Origin: 2-12-FULL-35-15 sp036386835 | Lineage (GTDB): Bacteria; Bacteroidota; Bacteroidia; 2-12-FULL-35-15 | Direction: 5' to 3' | Assembly: GCA_036386835.1 (NCBI GenBank) | Contig: DASVUX010000011.1 | Location: 372,001 to 436,000 of the forward strand | DNA: 64,000 nucleotides | Shown here: positions 42,933 through 51,779 of the stretch, one piece after another | How positions within the stretch are numbered: position 1 is the stretch's first letter | Layout: each line of letters opens with the position of its first letter | Notes under the pieces: model-generated | Seen by the model: only the letters and a program-made list of their open reading frames with translations | Databases searched by the model: none | What the model was told of the DNA's origin: nothing | Translations under genes and position numbers: made by a program

Positions 42933-43045
42933 AAATTGTTATCCGTAGTCGATAGCTACCACCCTGGTCCTGAGGGATCTTGTACGTCTGCGTTCCTGCG
43001 CCTGCGGAAAATTATGGTAACATCCTCTGCACGAAGACTGCCTGT

Positions 43046-43287
43046 AGCTCCGGGAGGAGCGCATTATTAATAACGTACAGTCCGGCCGAACACCTGGCTC
43101 CGTAGGAGCTGATTACTAAGGTTACACGTTATAAGAATAGCTCCGTAGGAACAAATTATCAATAACAGAATCGCATACAATTTAGCTCGGGAGGAGCATT
43201 ATTAATAAAGTCCGACCGAACACCCTGCTCCGTAGGAGCCTCTTATTACTAAATTATCACGTTAATAGACTACAGCTCCGGAGGAGC
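43046..43287. repeat. Array of GCTCCGKAGGAGC palindromes
   Basis: Six copies of the near-palindrome AGCTCCGKAGGAGC lie at 43046, 43096, 43139, 43184, 43227 and 43274. A unit of ~138 bp containing three of them (with ATTATTAATAA and AGTCCGRCCGAACACC between) is repeated twice, starting at 43046 and 43184. The ~520-bp space between atpG and the symporter gene holds no gene. It is not a CRISPR. Confidence 0.75.
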
Positions 43288-43400
43288 GTATTATTCAGCC
43301 TCCCGGGGCTTGCTGAAAAATCCCTTTCAAGAAAAAACAAAACGTATATTTGTTTGAATATAAACTTTGCGTCTTCGCGCCTTTGAGGTAAAATATAATT

Positions 43401-44645
43401 ATGACATTAAAAAAGCCATCACTCATTGTCCAGATCTTCCTTGGAATGTTGTTCGGGATCATCGTTGGAACCTTCTGGAAAGATTTTGCACCCTCCCTTC
43501 ATATCCTGAGTGATATCTTCATGCGCCTGATCAAAATGATTATTGCACCGCTGGTATTTTCGGTATTGGTTGTTGGTGTTGCAAAGGTTGGGGACTTTAA
43601 ATCTGTCGGACGGATAGGAGCGAAGACCATTCTTTATTTTACTGCCGCAGCGATCGTTTCTTTATTGCTTGGATTATTGCTTGTGAATGTTTTTGCTCCC
43701 GGCAAAACGATGCATCTTGAACTTCCTGCAGTAACTGCAGAAACCGGGATCGAAGCAGCCAAGGGTTTCGATATGAAGAATTTTATCGAGCATGTTATTC
43801 CTTCAAGCGTGGTGGATGTCATGGCAAAGAATGAGATCCTTCCGATAGTTATTTTTGCTCTTTTCTTTGGTATCGCAGCTGCATCTATTGGAAATAAAGG
43901 AAAGATAGTTGTCGATTTCTTTGATGCTGTTTCGCACATTATGTTCAAGGTAACGAACTATGTGATGGCTTTTGCTCCTTTCGGGGTATTTGGTGCACTT
44001 GCGGCAGTAGTTGCAAAGCAAGGACTTGGCGTGCTTACAGGGTATCTTTATCTTATTGGCACCTTCTATCTCGGATTGATCCTGTTCGTGTTTGTTGTCC
44101 TCTTCCTGATCTGTTTCTTCATGAAGATAAAGTTCTTCCAGCTGTTGTCTTTCATTAAAGAACCTATCCTGCTTGCATTCAGTACCGCTAGTTCCGAGGC
44201 AGCAATGCCAAAGACAATAGAATCACTGGAACGCTTTGGTTGCGGCAACAGGATCATTTCTTTTGTGCTACCATTAGGATATTCATTTAACCTTGACGGC
44301 TCCATGATGTACATGACATTCGCCACGGTGTTCATTGCCCAGGCCTATGGCATAGAAATGACAACAGGAGACCAGATCACAATGCTATTGATATTGCTTG
44401 TTACAAGTAAAGGGATGGCCGGGATCCCAAGAGCATCATTAGTGGTTATAGCAGGAATGCTTGATCATTTCCATATCCCTGTAGCAGGCTTGTTACTATT
44501 GCTGGGAATAGATCAGATCCTGGATATGGGCCGCTCCGCAACCAATGTAGTTGGAAATGCAGTTGCAACAGCTGTGATCTCGAAATGGGAGGGAGAGCTG
44601 GGACCTCCGCGGAATCCGGATATCGATAAGGTGAGACTGGATTAA
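43401..44645 (+). CDS. Dicarboxylate/amino acid:cation symporter
   Basis: A 414-residue DAACS-family transporter for glutamate, aspartate or C4-dicarboxylates driven by H+ or Na+. It has eight helices and two hairpins; family motifs are STASSEAAMPKTIESLE (HP1), LPLGYSFNLDGSMMY (TM7) and MGRSATNVVGNAVATAVI (TM8, substrate site Asp/Asn). A TATATTTG -7 element lies at 43345-43352. Confidence 0.9.
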   Translation: MTLKKPSLIVQIFLGMLFGIIVGTFWKDFAPSLHILSDIFMRLIKMIIAPLVFSVLVVGVAKVGDFKSVGRIGAKTILYFTAAAIVSLLLGLLLVNVFAPGKTMHLELPAVTAETGIEAAKGFDMKNFIEHVIPSSVVDVMAKNEILPIVIFALFFGIAAASIGNKGKIVVDFFDAVSHIMFKVTNYVMAFAPFGVFGALAAVVAKQGLGVLTGYLYLIGTFYLGLILFVFVVLFLICFFMKIKFFQLLSFIKEPILLAFSTASSEAAMPKTIESLERFGCGNRIISFVLPLGYSFNLDGSMMYMTFATVFIAQAYGIEMTTGDQITMLLILLVTSKGMAGIPRASLVVIAGMLDHFHIPVAGLLLLLGIDQILDMGRSATNVVGNAVATAVISKWEGELGPPRNPDIDKVRLD

Positions 44646-44657
44646 AACGTATATGAC

Positions 44658-46313
44658 ATGAAAAAAAATGTTTTAATTCTTATTGGACTTCTTGTATCTA
44701 TACAGATCTATGCACAAGTTCCATCTTTGCAATGGGTAAAAGATTTTAGTGGACCTGGTCAAAGTATGGGTATATCAATTGCTTCAGATACTTCTGGTAA
44801 TGTATATACAGTTGGGAATTTTGAAGGATTATGTGATTTTGATCCAGGCTCAGATACTTTCAATTTATATGCTACTCCTGTTCCTACAACAACTGCGTAT
44901 GATATTTTTATTTCAAAATTAAGTTCTTCCGGTGATTTTGAATGGGCAAAAAGAGTTGGAAATTCAAGCGCTAAAGATTTTGCAAAATCTATTGTGATTG
45001 ATCAGTTAAATAATTTGTACGTACTTGGCAACAGCATGTATTCCGGTATGTTTGTTTTAAAATTGGATAATAGTGGGAATGTCTTGTGGTCAAAAAGCTG
45101 TTCAGTAGAAGGGTCTTCGATGCAATTGGATAACTCAGATAACTTGTATATTGGATGTGAATATATGGGAACTGTTGATTTTGACCCTGGAGCAGGAGTC
45201 TTTAATTTAACTTCAAATGGCAATAAAGATGTTGCAGTAATAAAGTTAGATTCGGTAGGTGATTTTGTATGGGCAAAAAGCATGGGAGGAGCGGATTGGG
45301 ACTTCGGAGGAGCAATAGCAGTTGACGATATAGGGAATGTTTATATTGCAGGTGAATTTATGGGTAGTGGAGATTTTGATCCAGGGATTGGAACACAAAC
45401 CTTAGTCTCGCCTTCCGCAGGCTATACTGATGTTTTTATTTCAAAATTAAATTCAGCAGGAGATTTTATATGGGGGAAAAGCTTTGGAGGCGTGATGTCT
45501 AATGATCGTTTGAAGTCAATAGGTATTGATGGGCTCCAGAATGTATATCTTTATGGAGGGTTTGAGGATTCGGTAGATTTTGACTCCGGAATAGGAATAG
45601 AAATGTTAAGTAGTGCAGGGAATGCTGATGTTTTCATTTCCAAATTAGATTCTTTGGGAAATTTTGCATGGGTCAAAGGAATTGGTGGAACATCATACGA
45701 ATCTCCCGGAGATCTAAAAATAGATGAATCAGGAAATGTATATACTCTTGGCTCTTTTAATTTAACGTGTGATTTTGATCCTGGTCCGGATAATTATGAA
45801 ATCACGGCAGCAAATTTTTATGATGTATTTATTACAAAGTTTAATGCTTTAGGCGAATACATTTGGGCAGGTAGTTTTGGAGGATCTTCCCAGGAATTTG
45901 GCTTCGGTCTAGCAATAGACCATTCTGATAATATATATTCAACCGGATATTTTCACGAAACAGTTGATTTTGATCCTGGTGCGGGGATAGCCAATTTAAC
46001 ATCTGTTGGCTCATCGCCTAGCGGTTTTGTGCATAAGATGAATTATGGGTTAGTTGGAATCGTTGAAAACTCCCCCAAAACACATATCGATCTTTATCCT
46101 AACCCAACCAATGGAATATTTACAATAGCTGTACCTGCTCTGCCAAAAGGATCAATAGTTGAAATATACAATTGCCTAGGAGCTTTGGTTTACAAAAAAA
46201 ACATAACAAACGAACTGAATACAATTGATTTGACGAATCAGACGGACGGTATCTATTTTGTAAAAATTATCAGTGAGAATCAATTGATTTCACAAAAAAT
46301 GATCAAACAGTAA
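44658..46313 (+). CDS. T9SS type A-sorted surface protein with SBBP-like repeats
   Basis: A 551-residue exported protein. A signal peptide (ILIGLLVSIQIYAQ) is followed by about seven repeats with the pattern DxxGNVYxxGxF...VDFDPGxG...DVFISKLxxxGxFxWAKxxGG, a beta-propeller-like SBBP set. The C-terminal ~80 residues (IDLYPNPTNGIFTI...GIYFVKI) form a T9SS type A sorting domain. It is secreted through the T9SS and probably attached to the surface. It starts 12 bp after the symporter gene, but its base composition is more AT-rich. Confidence 0.88.
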   Translation: MKKNVLILIGLLVSIQIYAQVPSLQWVKDFSGPGQSMGISIASDTSGNVYTVGNFEGLCDFDPGSDTFNLYATPVPTTTAYDIFISKLSSSGDFEWAKRVGNSSAKDFAKSIVIDQLNNLYVLGNSMYSGMFVLKLDNSGNVLWSKSCSVEGSSMQLDNSDNLYIGCEYMGTVDFDPGAGVFNLTSNGNKDVAVIKLDSVGDFVWAKSMGGADWDFGGAIAVDDIGNVYIAGEFMGSGDFDPGIGTQTLVSPSAGYTDVFISKLNSAGDFIWGKSFGGVMSNDRLKSIGIDGLQNVYLYGGFEDSVDFDSGIGIEMLSSAGNADVFISKLDSLGNFAWVKGIGGTSYESPGDLKIDESGNVYTLGSFNLTCDFDPGPDNYEITAANFYDVFITKFNALGEYIWAGSFGGSSQEFGFGLAIDHSDNIYSTGYFHETVDFDPGAGIANLTSVGSSPSGFVHKMNYGLVGIVENSPKTHIDLYPNPTNGIFTIAVPALPKGSIVEIYNCLGALVYKKNITNELNTIDLTNQTDGIYFVKIISENQLISQKMIKQ

Positions 46314-46391
46314 AGTTTGGTAATTCATCCAGATTTGTAATTCGCTATTCGTAGGAAACAGATTCGTAAATTCGCAAAAATTCGTTATTCC

Positions 46392-47024
46392 TTGATAGAA
46401 TTTTTAAAACAATTAACCGACCCTCAATCCATTATTCAGTATGGGGGGCTTGCCTTGCTGTTGTTTGTCGTTTTTGCTGAAACAGGCCTGCTCGTAGGGT
46501 TTTTTCTTCCAGGTGATTCATTAATTTTTATTGCAGGGATGATCTGCGTTTCCCGACCCGAACTTTTAGGTGTGAATCTGATCGAATTATTGTCATCTCT
46601 TTCGGCAGCGGCTATAATAGGAAACTGTGCCGGATACTGGTTTGGTTATAAAGTAGGTCCACCATTGTTCAGGAAGAAGGATTCGATCATTTTTAAAAGG
46701 AAATACCTCGAGCTTACCAAGGCTTTTTATGATAAAAACGGGGGAAAAACACTCGTTTTAGGCCGTTTTTTGCCAATTATTCGCACTTTTGCTCCAATTT
46801 TGGCCGGGATTATAAAAGTCGACCTGAAGATTTTTATGTTCTATAACATTGTGGGTGCGGTCGCCTGGATCGGGATCCTGGGGAGTGTCGGATATTATCT
46901 TGGAACGTATGAATGGGTCCAGAAAAATATCGGATATATTGTAATAGGCCTGATCCTGATCACCATGATCCCGTTATTGCTGACATATCTGAAAAGTAAA
47001 AAAACAGGTACCGCTCAACGATAG
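46392..47024 (+). CDS. DedA-family membrane protein
   Basis: A 210-residue polytopic protein. Conserved DedA elements are FAETGLLVGFFLPGDSLIF near residue 25-43, and GRFLPIIRTFAPILAGI near 122-138 with the family's FxRxxxP pattern. DedA proteins act as lipid-phosphate or polyprenyl-phosphate scramblases. The start appears to be TTG at 46392; no ATG gives the conserved N-terminus. Confidence 0.85.
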   Translation: MIEFLKQLTDPQSIIQYGGLALLLFVVFAETGLLVGFFLPGDSLIFIAGMICVSRPELLGVNLIELLSSLSAAAIIGNCAGYWFGYKVGPPLFRKKDSIIFKRKYLELTKAFYDKNGGKTLVLGRFLPIIRTFAPILAGIIKVDLKIFMFYNIVGAVAWIGILGSVGYYLGTYEWVQKNIGYIVIGLILITMIPLLLTYLKSKKTGTAQR

Positions 47025-47147
47025 TTTCAGCCTCTCGTTTGTAAAAACCCGCCACTTAATAATTACAGATCTTATACTGCAATATAATCGCTTATTTCGT
47101 GGTTAATTCATCACCTGTTTTATTAAATAATTAACTTCAGTGATAAA

Positions 47148-47179
47148 TTTTTCAATTCAAAATAGATTTAGTATGTTTG
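47148..47179 (+). promoter_or_regulatory. Candidate promoter of the TonB operon
   Basis: TATGTTTG at 47172-47179 fits the Bacteroidota -7 element, with TTTT at 47148 at the -33 position. It lies ~100 bases before the exbB ATG, implying a long leader of about 95 bases. Confidence 0.5.
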
Positions 47180-47280
47180 GTGCCCTGTTAGGAAAACAGC
47201 CCGGCAGGAATCCCAAAAATTAAATATTAACTTGTACTAACGATAAAGAAAACAATAACCAAAATCAAAAACAAATCAAT

Positions 47281-48078
47281 ATGAGCAATCACAAACAAAC
47301 ATCTGGCGGATTTAACTTTATGACCGCACTCATCGCAATTATCATTTCATTTGCAATTGGAACAGCGATCTATGTATTTATACTAGGTGCAGAGAGCAAT
47401 TTTGATGTTGAAGGGCATCCGAAACCAGGCAACCTGCTTGGAATGATGTACAAAGGAGGATTTATCGTACCAATCCTTTTGGGGATCTTTATTATCGTTG
47501 TTACTTTTTCTATTGAGCGTTTGATCACTATCTCCAAAGCCAAAGGAAAAGGCAGGGCAGATGTGTTCTTAAGAAATATTAAAGCGCTTATTGCTAACGG
47601 CCAGTACCAGGAAGCAATCGCTGCATGCGATAAACAGCAAGGCTCTCTTGCAAATGTGGTTCGTTCCGGAATTGAAAAATTGCAGAATGTTCAGCACGAT
47701 GCATCTTTAAACAATGAGGACAAGATCGAAGCGGTTCAGAAAGAAATTGAAGAAGCGGTTTCTCTTGAGCTTCCAATGCTATCCCAGAATCTGCCTATCA
47801 TCACTACCTGCGCTACCATCGCAACTCTTTGGGGTCTGATCGGTACGGTATTCGGTATGATCAAGTCATTTGCCGCTATGTCAGCTGCAGGTTCTCCTGA
47901 TACTGCACAGCTTGCAACAGGTATCTCTGAGGCTTTGATCAATACAGCTATCGGGATCATCGGATCGGTTGTAGGAATCATCATGTACAATTACTTCAGC
48001 ACCCGTGTTGATGCGATCACTCACAGCATGGACGAAGCTGGTTACAGCCTGATGCACACCCTGAAAGCAACGAAATAA
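47281..48078 (+). CDS. exbB: ExbB/TolQ/MotA-type proton channel protein
   Basis: A 265-residue inner-membrane protein. Three membrane helices: about 17-37, 59-80, and two close segments near 165-230 (PIITTCATIATLWGLIGTVFGMI and ALINTAIGIIGSVVGIIMYNYF), the MotA/ExbB domain. With ExbD it uses proton motive force to energise TonB. First gene of the operon. Confidence 0.88.
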   Translation: MSNHKQTSGGFNFMTALIAIIISFAIGTAIYVFILGAESNFDVEGHPKPGNLLGMMYKGGFIVPILLGIFIIVVTFSIERLITISKAKGKGRADVFLRNIKALIANGQYQEAIAACDKQQGSLANVVRSGIEKLQNVQHDASLNNEDKIEAVQKEIEEAVSLELPMLSQNLPIITTCATIATLWGLIGTVFGMIKSFAAMSAAGSPDTAQLATGISEALINTAIGIIGSVVGIIMYNYFSTRVDAITHSMDEAGYSLMHTLKATK

Positions 48079-48125
48079 TTTCCCGGTGGGAATATAATAG
48101 TATTTAAATTTTTAATAATTAAAAC

Positions 48126-48788
48126 ATGGCTGAAGTAAATACTGGTAAAGGAAGCCCTTCGTTGGATATGACCCCGATGGTGGATCTCGCCTTCCTTTTG
48201 GTTACCTTCTTTATGCTTACTGCAACTTCAAGGGTTACAGAGCCTGTTATTGTTGATACTCCATCCTCTAACCAGGATAAATTACTACCTGAAAATGTGA
48301 TCGTTGTTTCTGTGGATAACAGGGGAAGATCCTTTTTTACGATCAACAATTCCGAGGTCCGCAAGAATACGCTTGATAGAATGGGTAAGCAGTATAATAT
48401 TACATTCACTGAGGATGAAAAGAAAAAATTCGGGGGCATGACCAGCTTCGGAGTTCCTATTGCCCAGCTAAAAGAATACATAAACATGAGCCCGCAGGAA
48501 AGAGCTGCGGTGGATGGAAAAGTAAAAGGTATTCCCCTTGACTCTACAGATAATCAATTAGGTAACTGGATCCAGTATGCCAGGATCTCTGAAAGAACAA
48601 TGGCCAAAGAACAAAAAGAAAAGGCGGAGAGAGTGGGAAGGGAGTTCAAGGATAAACCTTTGCGTTTCGCTATAAAAGCTGACAGCAAAACTAATTTTCT
48701 GCAGGTGAAAGACGTGATCAAAGTATTTACGAAAAAAGATATTTTCATCTTTAACCTTATCACGAACCTGGAGAAGAGCGATTCTTAA
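48126..48788 (+). CDS. exbD: ExbD/TolR protein 1
   Basis: A 220-residue protein with one N-terminal membrane helix MTPMVDLAFLLVTFFML containing the essential aspartate, followed by a periplasmic domain. Bacteroidota often encode two ExbD paralogs; this is the first. The insert between helix and C-terminal domain is long, as in the second copy. It follows exbB by 47 bp. Confidence 0.88.
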   Translation: MAEVNTGKGSPSLDMTPMVDLAFLLVTFFMLTATSRVTEPVIVDTPSSNQDKLLPENVIVVSVDNRGRSFFTINNSEVRKNTLDRMGKQYNITFTEDEKKKFGGMTSFGVPIAQLKEYINMSPQERAAVDGKVKGIPLDSTDNQLGNWIQYARISERTMAKEQKEKAERVGREFKDKPLRFAIKADSKTNFLQVKDVIKVFTKKDIFIFNLITNLEKSDS

Positions 48789-48865
48789 AAACATTTTACC
48801 CGGTATGGAATCGGCTTGTTAAAGCATCCGTATTCCGGGTTAACTAACAGTATAATCACTAAAAG

Positions 48866-49519
48866 ATGGCAGAAGTAAATACAGGTGGTGGCGGTGGCGG
48901 AAAACACGAGAAAAAACGCGCCAAAAAATCATCTACACGAATAGATATGACGCCAATGGTGGATTTGGCGTTCTTACTCCTTACTTTCTTCGTAATGACC
49001 TCTACTTTCAGCAAACCGAAAGTAATGGAGATCCCTTTCCCTAAAGAAGATCCGTTAAACAAGCCGCAGAAAGTTAATAATGCGATCACATTCATTCTCA
49101 CCAAGGATGATGGGATTTTCTATTACAACGGGGAGTTTTATCCTGAAGGGAATGATAAAGGACAGCCGCCAACCAAACTTTCAAAAACAGACTGGGGCCC
49201 GGAAGGTCTTCATAAACTATTACTTGATCGTAACAAAAGAACGATAGATGCAATTAAAGCACTTGAGGAAAAACGCCAGAGAAAGGAGATCGCTGATACT
49301 ACCTACCAGCGTTTGGCTATTGCTGAACAGGGAAGAAAGGGTGATCCTTCAAGGGGTATTCCTGCCGCACTTACCGTGCTGATCAAGACAGACGACAAAG
49401 CAGTTTACAAAAATGTGGTAGATGTGATTGATGAGGTGAAGATTTGCAACATCGGGATCTATGCAGTGGTAGATATGATGCCGAAAGAACTGGAATTATT
49501 AAACGCAATTAATAAATAG
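48866..49519 (+). CDS. exbD: ExbD/TolR protein 2
   Basis: A 217-residue ExbD paralog. The cytoplasmic tail is glycine- and lysine-rich (GGGGGGKHEKKRAKK); the membrane helix is MTPMVDLAFLLLTFFVMT with the conserved Asp. The C-terminal part (AALTVLIKTDDKAVYKNVV) matches the periplasmic fold. It may form mixed rings with the other ExbD. Confidence 0.88.
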   Translation: MAEVNTGGGGGGKHEKKRAKKSSTRIDMTPMVDLAFLLLTFFVMTSTFSKPKVMEIPFPKEDPLNKPQKVNNAITFILTKDDGIFYYNGEFYPEGNDKGQPPTKLSKTDWGPEGLHKLLLDRNKRTIDAIKALEEKRQRKEIADTTYQRLAIAEQGRKGDPSRGIPAALTVLIKTDDKAVYKNVVDVIDEVKICNIGIYAVVDMMPKELELLNAINK

Positions 49520-49523
49520 CACG

Positions 49524-50339
49524 ATGGCCAATTCAGTATTTAATAATTGGGACAGCGTTGTAGCACCCGTGCGCAACGAACTCGTTTTTGAAGACAGGAA
49601 CAAGAACTACGGGGCATTCGCATTACGCAGGAACCACAACAAAAATGTGGGGATAGCATTGCTGATCACTGCCTGCGCTTTTGTGCTTGCTATGAGCATG
49701 CCCAAGATTCTTGAAATGTTCAACAGCGCAATGGAAGATACTGGTCCCCCGATCGATATCACAACTGTTGATTTGACTCCTCCTCCGCCTTTGGATGAAA
49801 CACTTCCGCCACCACCGCCACCACCACCGCCACCGGTAATGGAAACGGTAAAGTTTACACCTCCTGTTGTTACTGATGAGGAAGTGGTTGAAGATCCCCC
49901 GCCTGTAATTACGGAGGAAACCCCGCAGATCAGCACGGAAACACAGGAAGGAACCGGTAACGAAGAAATTATTATTCCCGATGACGGTGCAGGAACAGTT
50001 GTGGAGCCTGTAATCGAAGCTCCTTTGACAATTGTTGAGCAGATGCCGACATTCCCGGGTGGTGAAGCGGAGATGATGAAATACATCCAGAAGAACGTAC
50101 AATATCCGCAGGTTGAAAAAGAAGCAGGTGTTTCAGGAACCTGTTATGTTACTTTCGTTGTTGAAAAAGATGGAAATATCACGGATGTAAAAGTCCTGAG
50201 AGGCGTTAACGGTGGCCCTGGCTGCGACAGGGAAGCAATCCGTGTTGTTAAGTCGATGCCGAACTGGAAGCCGGGAAAACAAAATGGTAGAGAGGTACGT
50301 GTGCAGTTCAACCTCCCGATCAAATTTACTTTAAGATAG
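49524..50339 (+). CDS. tonB: TonB-family energy transducer
   Basis: A 271-residue protein. Its N-terminal cytoplasmic region has the FEDRNKNYGAFALRRNHNKN motif typical of Bacteroidota TonB, then a membrane helix (VGIALLITACAFVLAMSM), a proline-rich spacer with ten consecutive prolines, and a C-terminal TonB domain (about 180-271) with PTFPGGEAEMMKYI and YPQVEKEAGVSGTCYVTFVV. It couples ExbB-ExbD to outer-membrane SusC/TonB-dependent receptors. It starts 4 bp after the second exbD. Confidence 0.92.
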   Translation: MANSVFNNWDSVVAPVRNELVFEDRNKNYGAFALRRNHNKNVGIALLITACAFVLAMSMPKILEMFNSAMEDTGPPIDITTVDLTPPPPLDETLPPPPPPPPPPVMETVKFTPPVVTDEEVVEDPPPVITEETPQISTETQEGTGNEEIIIPDDGAGTVVEPVIEAPLTIVEQMPTFPGGEAEMMKYIQKNVQYPQVEKEAGVSGTCYVTFVVEKDGNITDVKVLRGVNGGPGCDREAIRVVKSMPNWKPGKQNGREVRVQFNLPIKFTLR

Positions 50340-50374
50340 TCTGACAGGTTCTCACCTGTTATTATAATAAGAAA

Positions 50375-50617
50375 GTGATATCGGACAGTAATCCACAGGC
50401 CAGTAAAATACGCTACTATACACATTTTATAATGGTAGCGCTTTATTTCGCCCTCGGGTTACTGTTTTTATTTACGGATATCGCCATTGACACTTTCCCC
50501 GAAAACCGCAGGCCCATAGGTATCGTTTTTATTATTTACGGGCTTTTCAGGATGATCGTTACCATTCAAAAGTTAAGGAAGCTCAAGCACCATGAAGTTC
50601 AGAAAAGGGATCAATAG
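50375..50617 (+). CDS. Small membrane protein (paralog 1)
   Basis: An 80-residue protein with two membrane segments (HFIMVALYFALGLLFLF and PIGIVFIIYGLFRMIV). It resembles the next gene product over its whole length, so the pair arose by duplication. The start is a GTG at 50375; an in-frame ATG at 50430 would still keep the first helix. It overlaps the next gene by 26 bp. Function unknown; it belongs to the TonB operon. Confidence 0.7.
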   Translation: MISDSNPQASKIRYYTHFIMVALYFALGLLFLFTDIAIDTFPENRRPIGIVFIIYGLFRMIVTIQKLRKLKHHEVQKRDQ

Positions 50618-50846
50618 CCTCCGTTTTTACCTGAGTTTTTTACTGTTGGGATTTTATCTCACAGTAGGCTTTGTGTTCCTGTTTACGGAAGTCTGGGCTG
50701 ATCTTGTGCCTAAGGGCAGATACATGATCGGGCTTCTTCTTGTACTATTCGGGCTTCTCCGGTTTTATGTGGCATACCGCAGGTTCAATGGCAAAAGAAT
50801 GATTTACAGATCCAAAGAAGAGGAGGAAAATGTCAGCCCGGAATAA
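50592..50846 (+). CDS. Small membrane protein (paralog 2)
   Basis: An 84-residue protein with two membrane segments (LSFLLLGFYLTVGFVFLFTE and YMIGLLLVLFGLLRFYVAY). It matches the preceding protein in length, topology and motif (LxFLFTxxxxD). It overlaps both neighbours, so translation is coupled to the PstS-like gene. Probable inner-membrane accessory protein. Confidence 0.7.
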   Translation: MKFRKGINSLRFYLSFLLLGFYLTVGFVFLFTEVWADLVPKGRYMIGLLLVLFGLLRFYVAYRRFNGKRMIYRSKEEEENVSPE

Positions 50847-51765
50847 GATCATATCCTGCCTTGTTTTTGGCCTTATTCTCTTTGCATGCGGCCATCAGCC
50901 GAATGGAAAGCCAGAGCCAACAGATACCACCACAACAGGTGAGGTAAAGATAGTTGTTGATGAATCCTATTTCCGGATCTTCCAGACACAGATTTACACA
51001 TTCGAGTCGATCTATCCAACCTCAAAGATCCACGCAACTTATCTTCCTGAAGGCGATGCCCTGAACCGGCTTATGAATGATTCCTGTAAAGTGGTTGTTC
51101 TTTCCAGGGACCTTTCTGCCTCTGAAAAAAAGACCTTCCAGTCAAATAACCTGTACCCGATCTCCACAATGATCGCGGAAGATGCGATCGCACTTATCGT
51201 ACACGCGGAAAACCCGGATTCAATCATTGCCGTTGAGCAGGTAACAAATTTACTGAGCGGAAAGGATTCCTTATGGTCCTCCATTAACCCGAAGTCAGCC
51301 GTAGGAAGCGTGAGTCTTGTATTCGACAGCAAAGGCTCTGCAAATGCGCGTTACATGAAGGATTCATTACTGCAAGGCAGGGAGTTTTCGAAAAATGTTT
51401 TTGCCCTTAATTCAACTCCGGAGGTAATTGAGTATGTTAGCAAAAATAAAGGTGCAATAGGCTTTATCGGGGTAAACTGGATCAGTGACCTTGATGATCC
51501 TAAAGTGAAAGAAACATTAAAGCATATTAAAGTGCTTGCTGTTTCAAAAGCCGGCTCCAGGGCCGTGAAGCCGGAACAGTCGCACATTAAGGAAAAGGAC
51601 TATCCTTTTACACGCAAGGTTTATATGATCAGCAGGCAAACGAGGGCGGGTCTTGGCATGGGGTTTGTTTCCTTCGTAGCCGGAGAAAAGGGACAATTAA
51701 TGATGCTGAAAGCAGGCTTGATTCCGGGCTTTCCTCCCGAAAGAACCATTAAAATAAAATACTAA
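50830..51765 (+). CDS. PstS-like phosphate-binding lipoprotein
   Basis: A 311-residue lipoprotein with signal ISCLVFGLILFAC. The mature part is a PBP-like fold: VKIVVDESYFRIFQTQIYTFES, then VVVLSRDLSASEK, and KGAIGFIGVNW near 200. No PstC, PstA or PstB genes adjoin, so it may have a sensory role or act with the TonB system. This gene order after tonB is usual in Bacteroidota. Confidence 0.8.
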   Translation: MSARNKIISCLVFGLILFACGHQPNGKPEPTDTTTTGEVKIVVDESYFRIFQTQIYTFESIYPTSKIHATYLPEGDALNRLMNDSCKVVVLSRDLSASEKKTFQSNNLYPISTMIAEDAIALIVHAENPDSIIAVEQVTNLLSGKDSLWSSINPKSAVGSVSLVFDSKGSANARYMKDSLLQGREFSKNVFALNSTPEVIEYVSKNKGAIGFIGVNWISDLDDPKVKETLKHIKVLAVSKAGSRAVKPEQSHIKEKDYPFTRKVYMISRQTRAGLGMGFVSFVAGEKGQLMMLKAGLIPGFPPERTIKIKY

Positions 51766-51779
51766 AACCAAGAGATAAA

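Noticed and set aside
43046..43287. Possible CRISPR array
   Set aside because: The repeats are short palindromes at uneven spacing, the intervening sequence is itself repeated, and there are no cas genes.
49607..50102. Two 159-codon antisense frames over tonB
   Set aside because: They arise from the proline codons and biased composition of tonB; the glycine and tryptophan/arginine runs are complements of CCN codons.
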